Below the pieces are notes generated by a model. It made no database searches and was not told where the DNA came from. It was given only the letters and a program-made list of their open reading frames with translations. A stretch of 64,000 bases of DNA, taken from assembly GCA_028551475.1 (NCBI GenBank), contig CM052354.1:12669172-12733171 (forward strand). Reading direction: 5' to 3'. Of the stretch, positions 34,361-47,812 are shown in pieces (position 1 is the first letter of the stretch; every line of letters starts with the position of its first letter). The stretch is from Casuarina equisetifolia (taxonomy: Eukaryota > Streptophyta > Magnoliopsida > Fagales > Casuarinaceae). The translations under genes and the position numbers were made by a program.

Positions 34361-35040
34361 CTTTCATGGGTTAAACCTCTTTTGACTTAAACCTTAAAAA
34401 CAAGGTTTCTATTTAAGAGGGGAGTCGGTCATTCACACCAAATCAAAAGCCATAAATCAAGTAAACCAAGTCAAAGTTCAATGGGAAAACCAACCAAAAG
34501 GAAACATAACAAGAGAAATAGATATAATTGTTGAGGTTGTTTTATATTGGGTTAGATTGTTAGATGGGATTATAATCATGTTATGCAATTTGTTAATTTT
34601 TAAAAGGCTTAATTATTATAAATATTATCCAATTAGGGTGTGTAGATTTGAAATCCAACAACTAGCCATGAGGTTTAGTTTCCCTTAAAGAAACTATCAT
34701 TTTGTTTTTCCTTTGCTTGCACATGACAAGTTAGAATTTGATTCTACTCTATAATCCTTAACCAAACGAAAAAAAAAAAAAAAAACCTAGTGCATATGGT
34801 GAGTTTTTGTGACCAAACATTTAGCCTTCACTCCTTTATTGTGCATCAGTGTTTCTATATAGCCTTAGGTAGCTATCTATCTCATTATAGCTAATATTAG
34901 AAATCAATGTAGGATAATAAGGCCTTGCATAGGCAAGGTGGTCTGTAGCCTTATGAGATGTGGCTCCCATCTTGAGAATCCATCTAGGTCATCCAATGTG
35001 GTAACTATATGGTTTTCATGTTAAATCATCTAATCCAACA
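34361..35040. other. unassigned AT-rich sequence with an A-run
   Basis: No motif recognised. There is a run of 18 A at about 34770-34787. Likely retroelement debris next to the RNase H relic that follows. Confidence 0.4.
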
Positions 35041-35456
35041 AACCCTTCAAACTACACCAAATGCTTTGGTTAATATAACTTCTACTTATTCCAAAGTACC
35101 TACACATGTGATCTTAATTAACCCCCTCATGATCCATTCAAGAATGAAATGACAATTGACTTCATTGTACTTTACATGTAAAAGATTGGATTTGTTGTAA
35201 TGTATGATAGCCTTATTGCACAATACAATGGGTACATTAATGTGCAAATCATGAAGAAGTCCTACTAACCAAATTATTTTATAGGATATCACAACCATGA
35301 CTTTATATTCCACTACTATGGATGACCTTAAAACCATTTATTGCTTTTCACTCTTCTATGAAACCCAGACATTTTTAACCATAAACATAAAAATCCATAA
35401 GAGAGTTCCTAGCCATCTTTGATTAGACATAATCTAAGTCACAGTAAGCTCACATT
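35040..35456 (-). pseudogene. copia RNase H fragment
   Basis: Minus-strand frame 35086-35337 reads VVEYKVMVVISYKIIWLVGLL, then PIVLCNKAI and NEVNCHFILEWI, the copia RNase H pattern (AEYRAMA..CEIIWL, CDN.A, KHIE.DCHF). The Asp of CDN reads N-K. Neighbouring blocks at 35340-35456 continue in another frame. It is oriented against the copia relic that starts at 35457, so it is from another insertion. Confidence 0.7.
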
Positions 35457-37960
35457 TTGCAAGCCCTATTATCTTATATCATATCTAGGCTTAACATTTT
35501 AAGAATATTTTTTGGATATAATCAAATAATTTTTATTAGTTTAAAATGGTCATTTTATAACTCTATGATTAATATATGGTACTATAGACTTGGCCACATG
35601 CTGAATTCAAAATATAAGTTTATGCATGAATTTAAAATTTTTTATTATCTCATAAGATGCATTGTTTAATTTGTCATCTTTCAAAGCAAACTCCCAATTA
35701 TTTTCTATTATGTAATGAAGATGCCAAGAAATGGTTTGAGTTAATTTTTATTAATATTTTGGGACCATATAAAATTCCTACTTATGAGGGTTTAAGGTAT
35801 TTCTTGAACATAATAGATGACCACTTATGTGGAATATAGACATTTCTCATGAAGTTTAAAATTGAAATAGTGAGGCATATAAACGATTTCTTTATATGGC
35901 AAGAAATTAGTTTGACATTAAGGTAAAAATGCATTTGAAAAAAGAACTTATATGCATTTCTTATGAATATAATAAATTATTTTATTCACAAGGTATAATA
36001 TATGAAAACCTATATGTATATATCTTGCAACATAATGGAGTGGTAGATATTGTAATGTTACTAAACTTTTAGAGTAAAATGGCTTCCATTTTTATGAGAA
36101 GTGTACTCACAAGGAGCTACATTATTAATAGGCCATCTTTTTTCTCCATTGGTCACATAACTTATGAGAAGTTGTTTGAAAAATCACCATACATGTCTCA
36201 TTTCATAGTTTTAGTTGTCTTTTTTATACCATAAGAGTAGGATACTAAAAAAAAGTTCACCCCTCATGCTATTCCCATCACACTTAAGGATTATTTCTAT
36301 GCATAGAAAGAGTACAAGCTTTATGCCATTGAGCAATGCAAGTTTTTTGTTTTGTCAAAGTGCAATTTCATTCAAAACAATTTCCTTTATCACATATTAA
36401 GCCTATGCCACATCTTGGACATGGAATTCCTATGGCTATGCAAATTAATGAGGATCCTAAACTGCCATCATCAGACATTACATTGAGCATGTTTCCCATT
36501 CTATACCTTCACCTTACGACACCATTGATGTAACAAGCCAACCATTAGCTAAACTAGATCCCAACCAACTTAATTAGAGGTTATTATTCCTTTCATAAAT
36601 CAATCTCCCTTATATATGCAACCATCCATTAAGAAATCCACCAAAGACACTTGGCCACAGATATAGTCCAAAGATCATAAGTGTCCTACCTTTCATATGT
36701 TTACTACTTTAATAGATAGGTTAATCCAATATCATATATTTGATTACAACTCTTACAACCATCTTCATAAAAGTTGCAACATTTCATCACTTCCCTTTCA
36801 TATAAGACCATTCTTGCAACTTACCATAAGGTAGTAGGATATCTTAATTGAAAAGTTGTCATTGATTAAGAGATAAAAAATGTTAAGGTTTAATGGAAAA
36901 TGGGAGATTATGGATCTATAATTAAAGGAAATCCTATTAGTTGTAAATGGGTGTCCAAAATTAAGTCACATGTTGGTGGAAAAAGAATATAGTAAAAAAG
37001 AAGAAAAAGATAAATTACCATAAGACTTTCTCCCTCACAATGAATGCGATCATTATACAATATGTAATTTCTTTGGCAACTTAAAAATAATGGATGATCC
37101 CCCAAATGGACAATCACATTGTGTTTCCTCAAGTAAACCTCCACAAAGAGGTATACATGAGTGTTCCCCCAATGATTTCTTTTAAAGGAACAAAGTGTGT
37201 AGCTTCAAAAATTAATTTTATGTTGGAACATGTCTCCTAACCATGCAATGAAAAACTTACAAAAGCACTACTAGGAGTGCCACATAGTAAGTTTAGGTAC
37301 AATTATTCTTTATTTGTTAAGAGAAGATATTAATATATAGTTTTGTTAATGATTTGTATAAATGGCATCCTCATTACAAGAGATGATAAGGATGATGTCA
37401 AGGAGTTAAAACTTCATCTATATTCAATTTTTTGCATTCACAATGGCATACACTTAAGTCAACAAAAGTATATTATATAGTCAATCTTGGCTTTTAGGCT
37501 CCAAGCTTGTTAGAAATCCATGGAGATAAAATGACAAAATTGACTAAGATTTAGTGATGTAGGAGCTTCAAAGAAACATAAGGATTTGGCATTAGAAGAT
37601 GCCATGAGTTATCAATAATTAATCAATAAGCTTACATTTCTTAATATGGAAAAACCTGATTTATCCTTTTTAGTATAATAACATGGTCAATTAATACATG
37701 CACTAAAGTGCTCATATTAGGAGGCAGCAGTTAGATTAGTCAAACACCTTAAAAGTTCCATTGAGTTAGGCATTTTTTATCTACCATAGGGAAGATTTCA
37801 AATGAGAGCTTACTACAATTTTAATTTGAGAAAATATCTCATGTCCATGAATGAAAGCTTACATTATGTTGGGAGGATCATTGATGGCATAGAAAACTAA
37901 GAAACAAATAGTTGTATCCTAATCTTCAAGAGGGATTACAATGGCCACAACATTATGTGA
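35457..37960 (+). pseudogene. copia relic: integrase, RT and RNase H
   Basis: Plus-strand pol in order. GAG-pre-integrase is at 35560-35700 (YYRLGHMLNSKYKF, IVCHLSKQT). The integrase core starts at 35740 (FINILGPYKIPTYEG, IIDDH), with broken frames to 36480. RT begins near 36900 (WEIMDL, CKWVSKIKSH). The usual YVDDILI region reads LCINGILI near 37350, so the active-site aspartates are gone. RNase H is at 37720-37960 (AAVRLVKHLKSSIELGI). Stops and deletions throughout; strongly decayed. Confidence 0.7.
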
Positions 37961-38098
37961 CAAAACACGAGGAAACTAGATAGGCTAGGCTCATACTCAC
38001 TAGCCAATCCATCAACCCATACTGCCAATCTAGAACATAGGATCCAAACTAATCACTCACCAACCTACCTCACAAGCATGTAATACTAGTTTAGAACA
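37960..38098 (-). repeat. start of a gypsy 3' LTR
   Basis: Minus strand: the purine tract AATTAGGTAGGGGAGAA at 38099-38115 is followed by TGTTCTAAACTAGTATTACA. This is the place expected for the 3' LTR of the gypsy relic at 38.2-40.45 kb. The LTR is cut at about 37960, where copia RNase H begins. Confidence 0.45.
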
Positions 38099-38115
38099 TT
38101 CTCCCCTACCTAATT

Positions 38116-40450
38116 TGACAATGCCCTCATCGATTCCAAGTAATAATTGAGAAGGTCTTTGAATTTCCAAAGATCTTCCTCTAACTCTTATATTACCTCA
38201 TTTTTAGGGAATCCATTCCATTGAATCAAGTACAATCACCCTTGGAGGAACTCTCTTCTTCTAAACTAGTTGATTAGCGAAGATTACTTTTGCCTTTTTC
38301 TTAAAAAAAGGTCATCATTGTCAAAGGGCCCTTCAATGACTTGTTGCATCCAATAGTTTCCACATCCTCATGGATGGGTTTCAACATACTCCCATGAAAA
38401 ATCAGACATATTCAAAGGTTAGGTAAAAGGTACAAATAATAAGCAATGTTCCTAGCTTTTAATAACACCTTGAATAGTTCTTCATACTTACTACTCAATC
38501 CCTTATGAATAACTTAAAAAACGTTTACATTAATGGGAGTAGTTTAACTAGCACTTGCTCACCACCATTGTATTCTAGTAGGCATCCTTTCTTTCTTGCC
38601 CATCTCTTAATCCCCTTTATGGCTTTGTTTAATGTCATATCTATGATCTTCTATTACAATGTTACCATGTTGAACACACCAAGACTCTTTCTTGCATGGC
38701 TCATTGTAAGGTTAGGAAAAGTTAGTAGCTATTGCCCCATCACTAGCTTAAAGGAGCTCTAGTTCACTGATTCACTTTGTTGTAGATTATAGAATATTTG
38801 AGCTATATCCATTAGTTTCACCCAATCCCTTTGGTTTTACACTCATAAAGTATTTCAAGAACAACTTTAACAAACTATTCACCTTCTTCTTCAACCTATC
38901 CCTTTAAGGAATAAAACTCATCAAGAAGCATAACTCCAAATGTAGTAACTTGTATGACTCCCTCTATAAGGGCCTTATGAATCAAGCATCTTAATCACTC
39001 ATTATAGTATGCAAAAACCCCAAAAAACTTCACAACATGTTTAAAGAAAAGTCTTGTAGTGACTTCATTGTACACTTTACAAGTATAGGTATGAATGTAG
39101 CTTACTTGGATAGGTAGTTGACAGGCAACAAATTTGAAACACACCTTTTAAAATTTACCAATCCAGTGAGGAAGTTGAAGAGACACTCTCCCATGCACAA
39201 CTTGAGATAGGTAATGACTCTAACAAGCCCTCAAATGGCCTTTGCTATACTTTATCATGTTCTTACACTAGATAAGTTCTCACATATAGCTCTACCTCAT
39301 CCATATGCCAAAAGTAAAAAGTTTCAAAGAAAGCCTACATCTTTCTTTGTCTAGGATCACTAACTCATTTACTATTATGGCACCCTTTTATTAATTTGTT
39401 GTGGTGGTTCTTCCATTAAGGGACATACAAATGCCTCTCGTAGTGTAGATCTATTTGTCCTTTGCCCAAAATTGCTTGGTCTTTTCTTTTTTCATGAGCT
39501 ACTCAAGTTATGTCTCCATGGGCTTATAGGACATGCCTAATTGCATCATGCTTTCCATGGCTTGACTAATGACAACAAGCTCAATCTTCTTGCCAAGGGC
39601 ATTAGCCACAACACCTTCCCAAGCTTGTACTCTATTATATAGTCAAACTTAACAATAAAGTCCTAATACCTTGTTTGCTTTGGTAACAACTATTTTTTAG
39701 TTTGGAAGTAGTTTATAGCCACCTTATCTATCTAAATCTGCAATTGAGAGCTAAGTAGATAATGATGACATATCCTTAAGTAAAGGACTATGATTGTCAC
39801 CCATTTCTCTTAAATAGTATACTTACACTTAACATCATTAAGCTTTCACTCCTAAAAGAAATAAGATGCCGTCCTACATCACCAATCCCCCAATAGTAAA
39901 ATCAAAAGTATTGAAATGTACCTTAAAGAGCTTGGAATAATCAAAGAGTGCTAACACTAACTTTCATTATCATGGCCATTCTTTGTCCACTCCCAAGTCT
40001 TCCCTTTCTTGAAAAACTTGGTCAGGGGAGTTGCTTGCACCATGTACTATGTGATGATGCATGTAGTAGTTCACTAAGTAGGATATGATCTTTCACTCTT
40101 TGACCTTTGAAGGGGCTCCCCAATCTTAGATCACCCTCACCTTGGACCTATCTATTCACTAGGTCTTGTTTTTGATCACATGGTTAAGGAAGTACACTTT
40201 TTCTAATGCAAATGAGCAGTTCTCCTTTAGGTAAAGCTTATGCTCTTGAAGCACCTTGAATAACATTGTCAAGTGCTTGACATGCTCTTCCAATGAGTCA
40301 TTGTAGATTACAATATTGTCAAGGTCGAAAATCATGAACTTTCCAAGAATGAACAATGCAAGTTGTTTATTGACATGCAAAAGTTTACCTGCGGATTGTC
40401 AAGCCAAAAGGCATGATTAACTATTCAAAAGACCCATACCTTATCATGTA
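38116..40450 (-). pseudogene. Ty3/gypsy pol relic
   Basis: Minus strand. RT: near 40395-40420 MPFGLT, then frame 40159-40380 with FDLDNIVIYNDSLEEHVKHL and LKENCSFALEKVYFLNHVI, the region around the gypsy active site, where the usual YLDDI reads DLDNI. Towards lower coordinates there are weak RNase H and integrase blocks (39.6-38.4 kb), stop-ridden. The order RT, RNase H, integrase fits Ty3/gypsy. The N-terminal part (gag, protease) was not found. Confidence 0.65.
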
Positions 40451-40849
40451 CACGGTTTTTACCCCTCTTTATCCATAATTCACACCTAGTGGTATCCCAA
40501 CCACAAGTCTACCTTTATAAAGTAGTAAGCCTTTCCTAACCTATCAAACAAGTCTGTAACCAAAGACTCATGCATTATGTTACTACAACCCTTAACTCTT
40601 TATTGTAATATTGAGACAGCATAGAAGATGACAAAACATCAAGTGTTTTATGAGTACACTAAGCATATTAAGATATACTTTCTCTTAATATGTGAGAAGA
40701 TACATAGTGGTCCTATTGTAATGACACATGTTAACAACCTTGATCAACCAAATAATATGTTGATAAGATATTAAGTGTCAAGCAACATTATCATTGCCTC
40801 TCTAAGCTTAGGGTCTTTAACTTTTTATTAAGTGCCAACTTGAGGAGAG

Positions 40850-41379
40850 TGTAAGATGGCATGGGAAGCCACGATGGACGGTCAGCATGGAGTAGATCGA
40901 AAATAGCCGTTGCTTCAGGATAGTGTGGCTTAAATAGGGAAGGGTCACCTTTTCCTTTGACATGGGTGGTAGCTTAACATGCAAAGTAGAAAATGTTCGG
41001 TCAGTTCACTAAATCAGCCTACACTTTCTTGATTCTCTGTCCCCGCTCTGAAGCTTGTCTATAACGGGTGGAAAGCGAGTTTGTTCTAACATGTGTTTAT
41101 ATGATGTAAATATATATAAAGGATGACTGAACACTTGTACACCGTGTACTAGTTTTTAGTTTAGTTCAGCAAGTCTACCACATCGGTCTTGCTTCGAGTT
41201 TCAACTGAACTGATCCTCCCAGTTCTTGTTCATTGGGTTTGTAAATCAATTCATTCATCAACGGAAGCGGTCTTACAATGTTTGCACGTGTTGCTTTCTA
41301 CGTCTAAATTACATCATGATCTAATCCCGGCATGCATCTGAATTAGTTAGTGTGATAAAATGGGATTCTGATCCCAACA
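40850..41379 (+). repeat. candidate copia LTR
   Basis: Upstream AAGTGCCAACTTGAGGAGAG is like the end of the interior of many plant copia elements. The block starts TGTAAGATGGCATGGGAAG, contains TATATATAAAGG (about 41108-41120) as a possible TATA box, and ends at GATCCCAACA (41379). No second copy lies in the window, so the call rests on layout only. Confidence 0.45.
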
Positions 41380-43734
41380 TTTTGTTAAATGGAAAGGATT
41401 AGAGAAAGGCCTGCTATAAGTTTTTAGCTTTGATATTCTTACCTCTGCTTCCCTTACCCGTAAGACTGAGAAAACGTTTCTAGTTTACACACCGTTCTTT
41501 GATTTCGCCTAACTTCTACATTCTCAATTCAGATTAATCAAATTCATCTAGAAAATTTGTTTTTATATTCTTTTTGCTGTCACCATTCAGAGTTATTGCT
41601 CTTGTTGGAAGTTCAATATGGATAAAAAAATATTTAAATATAATGTTGAAAAATTAATTACAGAATATGAAGTATCAAAAATTATGTTATGAGAAAATTA
41701 AAAAAAAAATAGACAATCCAAACGAGAGATATGAAAAGAAAATTCGAAAATACCATTTCAGGAATGTAAATATTACATTTTATTTAATCATACAAAAATT
41801 TGAATTATAACCTGATGTACATAAATGATGTATGATTACCTAAAATCAGTTAATAATAGCTATATATCAACTTATAAATCTATCTTTCTAACATATAAAT
41901 GATATTTTCTATTTGTAAAAAGAGTACTATTTCTCAGAATATGATTTCCACCACTTATTTTACCGTTAGAAGTATCATTCATTTTTATTTTTTATTTTTA
42001 GCTAGACTTGCGTCTAGAAGTATCCTTCATCATAGTCACTGATATTGCTTTGTGCTGTGTTTTAAACATGTATTAATGTAGATGTAAACTTACTGAAGTT
42101 AATCACGTGGGGACTCTACATCTTTGTGTTTGCCAAAGAGTAATAAGATGTCGTGTATGTGATCCATCCATATTATAAAATCTATTACGCACTGGATGAC
42201 GAAACAGGGAGATTCTTAAAGGTCAGCTGCCGCACCAAAAAAGCACGACGTCGTCTTTGAACGATTCTTTTTAAGATTCTTTAAGCTCAGCCGCCGCGCT
42301 CGACAAGGACTATTTTGTCTTTGGACGATTTTTTTTTTTTTTCTCCCTTGAGGAAAAAGAATGCACTCTTAATAGTGCCAAAAATCGTGCTTAAGTGAGA
42401 CCCCAAACACCGACTATCATCCAAACCTATATTATCCACAAAAAGTGCTAAAACCCAAAACCCGACGTAGGAATCAAGCGTAAACAGATTTAAAATGCTG
42501 ATAGCAATGGATCTCTGTGCCCCAAACGGAAAAGGATATCAATGACATTCATCATCTCCAGTCTTGGCAGTTTTTCCTTGTGCGAGAGGATATGAGGTCG
42601 ATTTGAGGACTTAACTTCTGAACAGTTATATTCTCTCCCACTATCTTTTTCTACGTTAGACCAATTAAACTTCATAAATTATTTTTCTTATAAAGAAAAA
42701 GACTTTGAACAACTAGTTTGTCGTATAAAACGCGAAATATTATGAGATCTTATGTTTTACGTCATTTTGGTCGGATAGCTAATATCTGTCGGACATGCTC
42801 TTCATGCTTTTTGTATTGAACGAGAGTTGATGATATCCGCAACCAAGTGCAAGCTGGGATGGCGGATGATGCCAATTTGGGCTTAGGCAATGAAGCAGGA
42901 ATTGATGGCCTTGGTTTCTGTTGGGGCAACATGCAAGGTCTAAGGAGATCATAGCCAAAGAGAAATGACCACGTTTATAGATTTAACACTGAATATTGTC
43001 TTATTTATAAAATGAAAACTTAAGACTCCTTTACGTTTAAGTTCAAACACGTGTCAATAAATGAAATCCAACAAGTTTAATATTTAAAATAAATAATTAT
43101 AACTAGGGGAAGCTTAAATTACATTAAATATTGGTTGATTTCAAGAATTGAAACAGATAAAGAAAATTCCAATTCCAATCTTCAAATTGTGCAAAAGCGA
43201 CAACGGAAAGAATGTGGTTTACAGCCACGATTATCCCTTATTCAACTCCTTGTTTTGCCCTTTAAACGTTATTGTGCCACGAAGTACATTCTGAAAACAG
43301 CCACAAAGCAAAAGTGCCTTTCGGAACAACAGCGATATATAATATGTAGTCCTCCTTCGTTCTTTTGAGGTTATTTTAGAAAAACGCACTTTACAAGCGG
43401 GCCAACCCAGCCATATATGGTTTGACAAACAACTAAAGCAGACAAGATTGATATGTCAATAATCCAGCTAAGCCAATCAATCTCTTATTCTTACTCTACT
43501 GCATTTGAACATTCAAGGCCGCCGTTTCTAAATTATTTGACTTTATTAATGCTGCAACTTATCTGCAGTTATGTAGACGGCGCTTAAATATAAGCATTTG
43601 ACACTGCCGAAGTAGTTCAGTGATTACAAGAAACTTTGATGTGATGCACATCTTGCTTTGCTTACTATTCTACTAACTTGCTCATAGCAAATAGCAGTAC
43701 AGTACTGCACTAATGTGAGTTGAAACCCAGTACA
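41380..43734. other. low-repeat DNA, no gene recognised
   Basis: AT-rich single-copy-looking sequence. Open stretches at 42490-42675, 43135-43368 and 43231-43428 have no domain I know. A 64-bp imperfect tandem repeat sits at 42211-42338. It may be intergenic DNA or an intron of a larger gene. Confidence 0.45.
42211..42338. repeat. 64-bp imperfect tandem repeat, two copies
   Basis: GATTCTTAAAGGTCAGCTGC at 42211 and GATTCTTTAAGCTCAGCCGC at 42275, each followed by a GTCTTTGAACGATT or GTCTTTGGACGATT block. Confidence 0.7.
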
Positions 43735-44407
43735 ATAATGTTATTGAAATAAGCACAAAATGCAGCATTTTTGTAAGGAGTAAGTGGACGATAATTTGCT
43801 TGCTGCCACCAACTAGTGGGCTCCCTATGGTCTACAAGTGACACTAACGACGGGTTGTGTTTTGTAAAATATTTACTTTTCCCAATATGCTATTCAAAAG
43901 ATAACCTCTATTCTCTTATCTAAGCGTATGCCAATTTTCTATTCTTAGCACATATATAAAATATTATCAACAGAAATATTTATCTTAGCTTGGAAGACTT
44001 TATTAATATATATGCCCTTAATTTGGTTTTTCAGTGGACTAATGCTGCTTTTCAAAAATTATTTTTATAGTACTGATGCAATATAATTTCCATAATGTTA
44101 TTGAAAGGTAGCACAAAATGCAGCATTTTTATAAGGAATAAGTGGACGAGAATTTGCTTGCTGCCACCAACTAGTGGGCTTCCTATGGTTTACCAGTCAC
44201 ACTAATGACGGGTTGTGTTTTGTAAAATATTTACTTTTCCTAGTATGCTCTTCAAAGGATAACTCCATTCTCTTATCTAAGCGTATGCCAATTTTCTATT
44301 CTTAGCACATATATAAAATATTATCAACAGAAATATGTATCTTAGCTTGGAAGACTTTATTAATATATATGCCTTTAATTTAGTTTTTCAATGGACTAAT
44401 GCTGCTT
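43735..44407. repeat. 316-bp direct duplication with 41-bp spacer
   Basis: 43735-44050 and 44092-44407 match at offset 357, by eye about 93% identical. Both contain GCTGCCACCAACTAGTGGGC with the short inverted repeat CCACCAACTAGTGG, and end AATGCTGCTT. No coding frame is shared. Could be a segmental duplication or two copies of a small element; no terminal inverted repeats were seen. Confidence 0.85.
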
Positions 44408-45850
44408 CTACTAACTATAAATATGAAGTTTAGAGATACCTTAAGTATCAATATAATTTTGCTGAATCATCATAGAGACTTTGAAAAGCAATTAAAGTGA
44501 GGAAGCGACGAGATAGAAAAAAGAAAATCAAAAAACTATGAACTATTACTTTGTGGATGTAAAGAAAACTTTTTCCTAAGCCATTAAAACTCTCGTGTTC
44601 CTTTTGTTTTTCTATTTGCATCACAATCCCATTTTTCCCAACATGTATTTTTCTTTTCTTGTTTTTTTTCTTTGCCCAAGCTCCATTTTTGCATTAAGGG
44701 AAGAATGAATATTATTTGAGAAAACCAGGTCTTTTCACTAGAAGGAGATGCCTAGTAGTGCTTTTGAGAACGTCTTAAACCAAATTTTAGCTAATAGGAA
44801 AATAACCTTAAAGATTATTTTTAATTGACGGTAGCCTTTATTTGGCTCTTAGAGAAGTGGATAATTTGTGAAATGCCCAAAAGAGCTAGGCAACCATTAG
44901 ACAAGGTAGTTTTTTGGATCGTTCGAATGATATAGTTAGTTGCATCCGACATCAAAATGAAGATCATGACAAAGGGAGTCAGGGAGGCACTTTGCTTATT
45001 ACTAGAAAGTTAGAAAGCAAGAACTATTTATCCATGACATGAGTAACTCAATGTGCAGTTAAGAAAATTTATAGTATGATGATGTTGAGAACACAAGTTT
45101 TGCCATGGAAATCGAGAGGAAGTCCTAAGGGGAGTAGAAGTTGATGGTCGAAGACTTACATAAAAGTCGGACCAATAAAATAAAACTATGAACAGGTAAT
45201 AGAACAACTAAATGGAAGAAGCAAATCCCACTTTATAGGGTTCTTCTATCTATGTAGAGTTAGTTAAAAGAATTCAAAAGAAGGAAATGCTGAAATCACC
45301 ATTAAGTTCCTTGCCAAAGTCATCACTAGAAATCATGGTGTTGAATTGTTTCTATAGACAATGAGTAGTTGTTCAATGATAGAAGATAGAGGCTGAATGA
45401 CTCAACGTAAGCATTGCAAGACTTCTTTCCGTATCCAAGATGATTTGAATATTGCTACCCATAGGACATTTAGAAAGCAGATGTTCAATGATTTTTTTGT
45501 TCATCTTGGAAGGGAATCCGTAGCTAGCAACTCAAAAAGGAAGGGTTGCATAGGTCGCATGAGGACTATTATAACTGCTTTCCAAACCAAAGTCCTTGAT
45601 TGAATGATTTGCTCCCGTAACAGATTCAGTGAAGTGCGCCACCGATCTCTGTTTGGGAGTTTCCTTCAAGAAGGTGAAGTATGCATAGGCACCCTAGGGT
45701 TCATGTCGTCCTAGGGTTGCTGAATGTCAATGTCGCATACATTTAGGTGTTCAAATGGCACTGATGACGTAGTAGCGTGACATGGTGTGGATAATTTGGA
45801 TCCATCAATACCTTCCCACAAGTGATGGGGTTCGATGGACCATGAACTTA
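44408..45850. other. unassigned, probably retroelement-derived
   Basis: No clear motif. An open stretch at 45397-45603 (plus, 68 residues) and 45711-45893 (minus) have no recognised family. Copia RNase H debris follows. Confidence 0.35.
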
Positions 45851-46100
45851 GACTATAAAATTTTAAAGTAGTTGGAAGAGATATCTCTAGCAAAACACTA
45901 GTAGGCTAATCAATAGAGGTGATGAAATAAATGTGGAGTTGTTCACATGCCACACATTTCCAAATGAAGTGGTAACCAATCTTGAAACACTAGGTTGGCT
46001 ACAAGATGCAATGGAAAGGGATTATCATAGCAAAGGGTTAAAGGCTAAGGCTAAGGCTAAGGCTGAGTAGCAAATAAATCAAGAGTGACAGATTTTATCC
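45850..46100 (-). pseudogene. copia RNase H C-terminal scrap
   Basis: On the minus strand about 45900-46000 corresponds to the CHFV.., QLADI-type end of copia RNase H. At DNA level it resembles 50820-50930 (TAGGCTAATCAATAGAGGTGA here, TAGGCTAATCAACAGAGGAGA there). A short (GGCTAA)4 run lies at 46047-46071. Very decayed. Confidence 0.5.
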
Positions 46101-46200
46101 AAATGAGTTGATAGCATTATCAACAAGACATTTAACTTAACTTCAATGGTTAAGCATACTGCTATGTGTAGTTCACAAAAAAAAAAAAATGAGATTATAG

Positions 46201-46205
46201 CTTAG
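46201..46205. repeat. target-site duplication CTTAG (left)
   Basis: CTTAG here and at 47808-47812 flank the solo LTR exactly. Confidence 0.85.
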
Positions 46206-47807
46206 TGATAACTCTATTTTATATAGAGTTATTGTTATTATTTTAAGTTATATTTAATATAATTTTATTAAGTTATATTTATATTTAATTGTATTTAAGT
46301 ATGTTTTTGTTATTTTAGGTAACAAACCCAAAATAGAAGAAAAGTAAGAAAATGAAACAAAAATTGAAAGGAAAATAAGAGAGAAAAAGAAGCAATTAAT
46401 CTCACAAGGAAAGCACATGAGGAACGAACAAAAATAGAAAACGGAAAACGAGGCCGTCAGGCTTTTATTGTGCGGAGAGCGTGAAACCGGTAAGGGAGAG
46501 AAACAGAGGAGAGCGGTGACCAGTGCAGGAACTCGCCGGGACTTGGCCGCGCGCGACAGCGTAGGTCCAGCAGAGATCGCGGCGGTCGTGCGACAGCCGA
46601 CCGCCGTTGTCTTTTCCAGCGAGAACCCATCACCGGCGTTTGAAGTGTAGTTTTCGGCCATTTTATAGCGATTTCCGGCGATCTTAAAGCAGATCTGGGC
46701 TCCTAGAGTGATTTCCGACAGTTCTGTGGCAGTTTTATGTGATTTCGTGGCGGTTTCTGACGAAGAACAGCGAACGCCGTCAGAACCTTTTCCGTAAGAT
46801 CTACATGTTTCTGGAGCGGATTTGAAGGATTTCTCGATAGATCGGCACTCCAGACGTCCTGATATATCTTTCTGGAAGTTTCTGTGAAGACCGGCGACGG
46901 ATGACGGCAGCGCGTGTCACCGGCGCGTGGCAGCTCGTGCGAGAGCGCGTGACGGCGCGTGTCAACTCGTTTTCTTCCCGTTTTCCAGACAACTTCATTT
47001 CCTCCCCTGATGTGCAGATTTGTGCAGCCTTTTTGTGATTTGAAGACATTTTTGGTGACAGCTTAATGTTTTTAATTTACAAAATGTGTTGTTTAATTTC
47101 CTGCACTATTCTTGTTTATGTAAATATGTTGTTTTAGTTTAGTTTGTTAAAGTTACAATGGAACTTAATTATAACATATGAATTTATGATTATTCATGTT
47201 TTGTGAGATATTTTATGAATGTGAAGTTGTATGTTACTAATCTTAATGCTTTTAAGTGATTATCTACCACTTAAATGATATGATTTGCATGTTTGAGACC
47301 GATAAGAGATAGCATGCAGTTGCTTCATGTAATATGTAACCATATATTAATATGGATACACATATACTATATGATTTGTGTGGCTTTAGGTGTAAACTGG
47401 AATATTCACAAATCTTAATGCATTTAGTTTATTTAATTCATATGTAGATTTACAGTGAATTAATGAGCTAAGTAGGTTTGCTATACCTAAACATAGGATA
47501 GTGAATAAGTTAGGAAATTCCGCCATCACATGAGTAGAATTAATCTTACAAGCATGGATGATCGACATTTATATCTAGTAATTAGGTGAAATCGGACGCT
47601 CTAGCATCTTCGTTAATCAAGTTTAGGTTAAATTTAGTTCTTTAATCAATGTCTTACCATTTCGATGTGCTAGATAAACTTTAGGAACTATTCATTGTTA
47701 GTACTTAATTAGCTTGGTAAACATTAGTCTTCGTGGGACGATACTCATACTTATCATTATATTATTTGTTTGACATGTACACTTGTATGTTAGAATTTCA
47801 CCGAACA
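46206..47807 (+). repeat. solo LTR, long form (copy L4)
   Basis: 1602 bp from TGATAACTCTATTTTATATA to TTTCACCGAACA, with perfect CTTAG duplication. Terminal hairpin complete. CpG-rich core about 46440-46980. The downstream hairpin TTTAAGTG-ATTATCTAC-CACTTAAA is near 47250. Among the best-preserved copies; a reasonable reference for the family in this window. Confidence 0.9.
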
Positions 47808-47812
47808 CTTAG

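Noticed and set aside
45397..45603. 68-codon frame rich in basic residues, considered as an RRM or nucleic-acid-binding fragment.
   Set aside because: No RNP motif could be seen and the frame ends without splice sites.
46047..46071. (GGCTAA)n run resembling telomere repeat.
   Set aside because: Plant telomere repeat is TTTAGGG; this run of four imperfect units is a simple repeat in copia debris.
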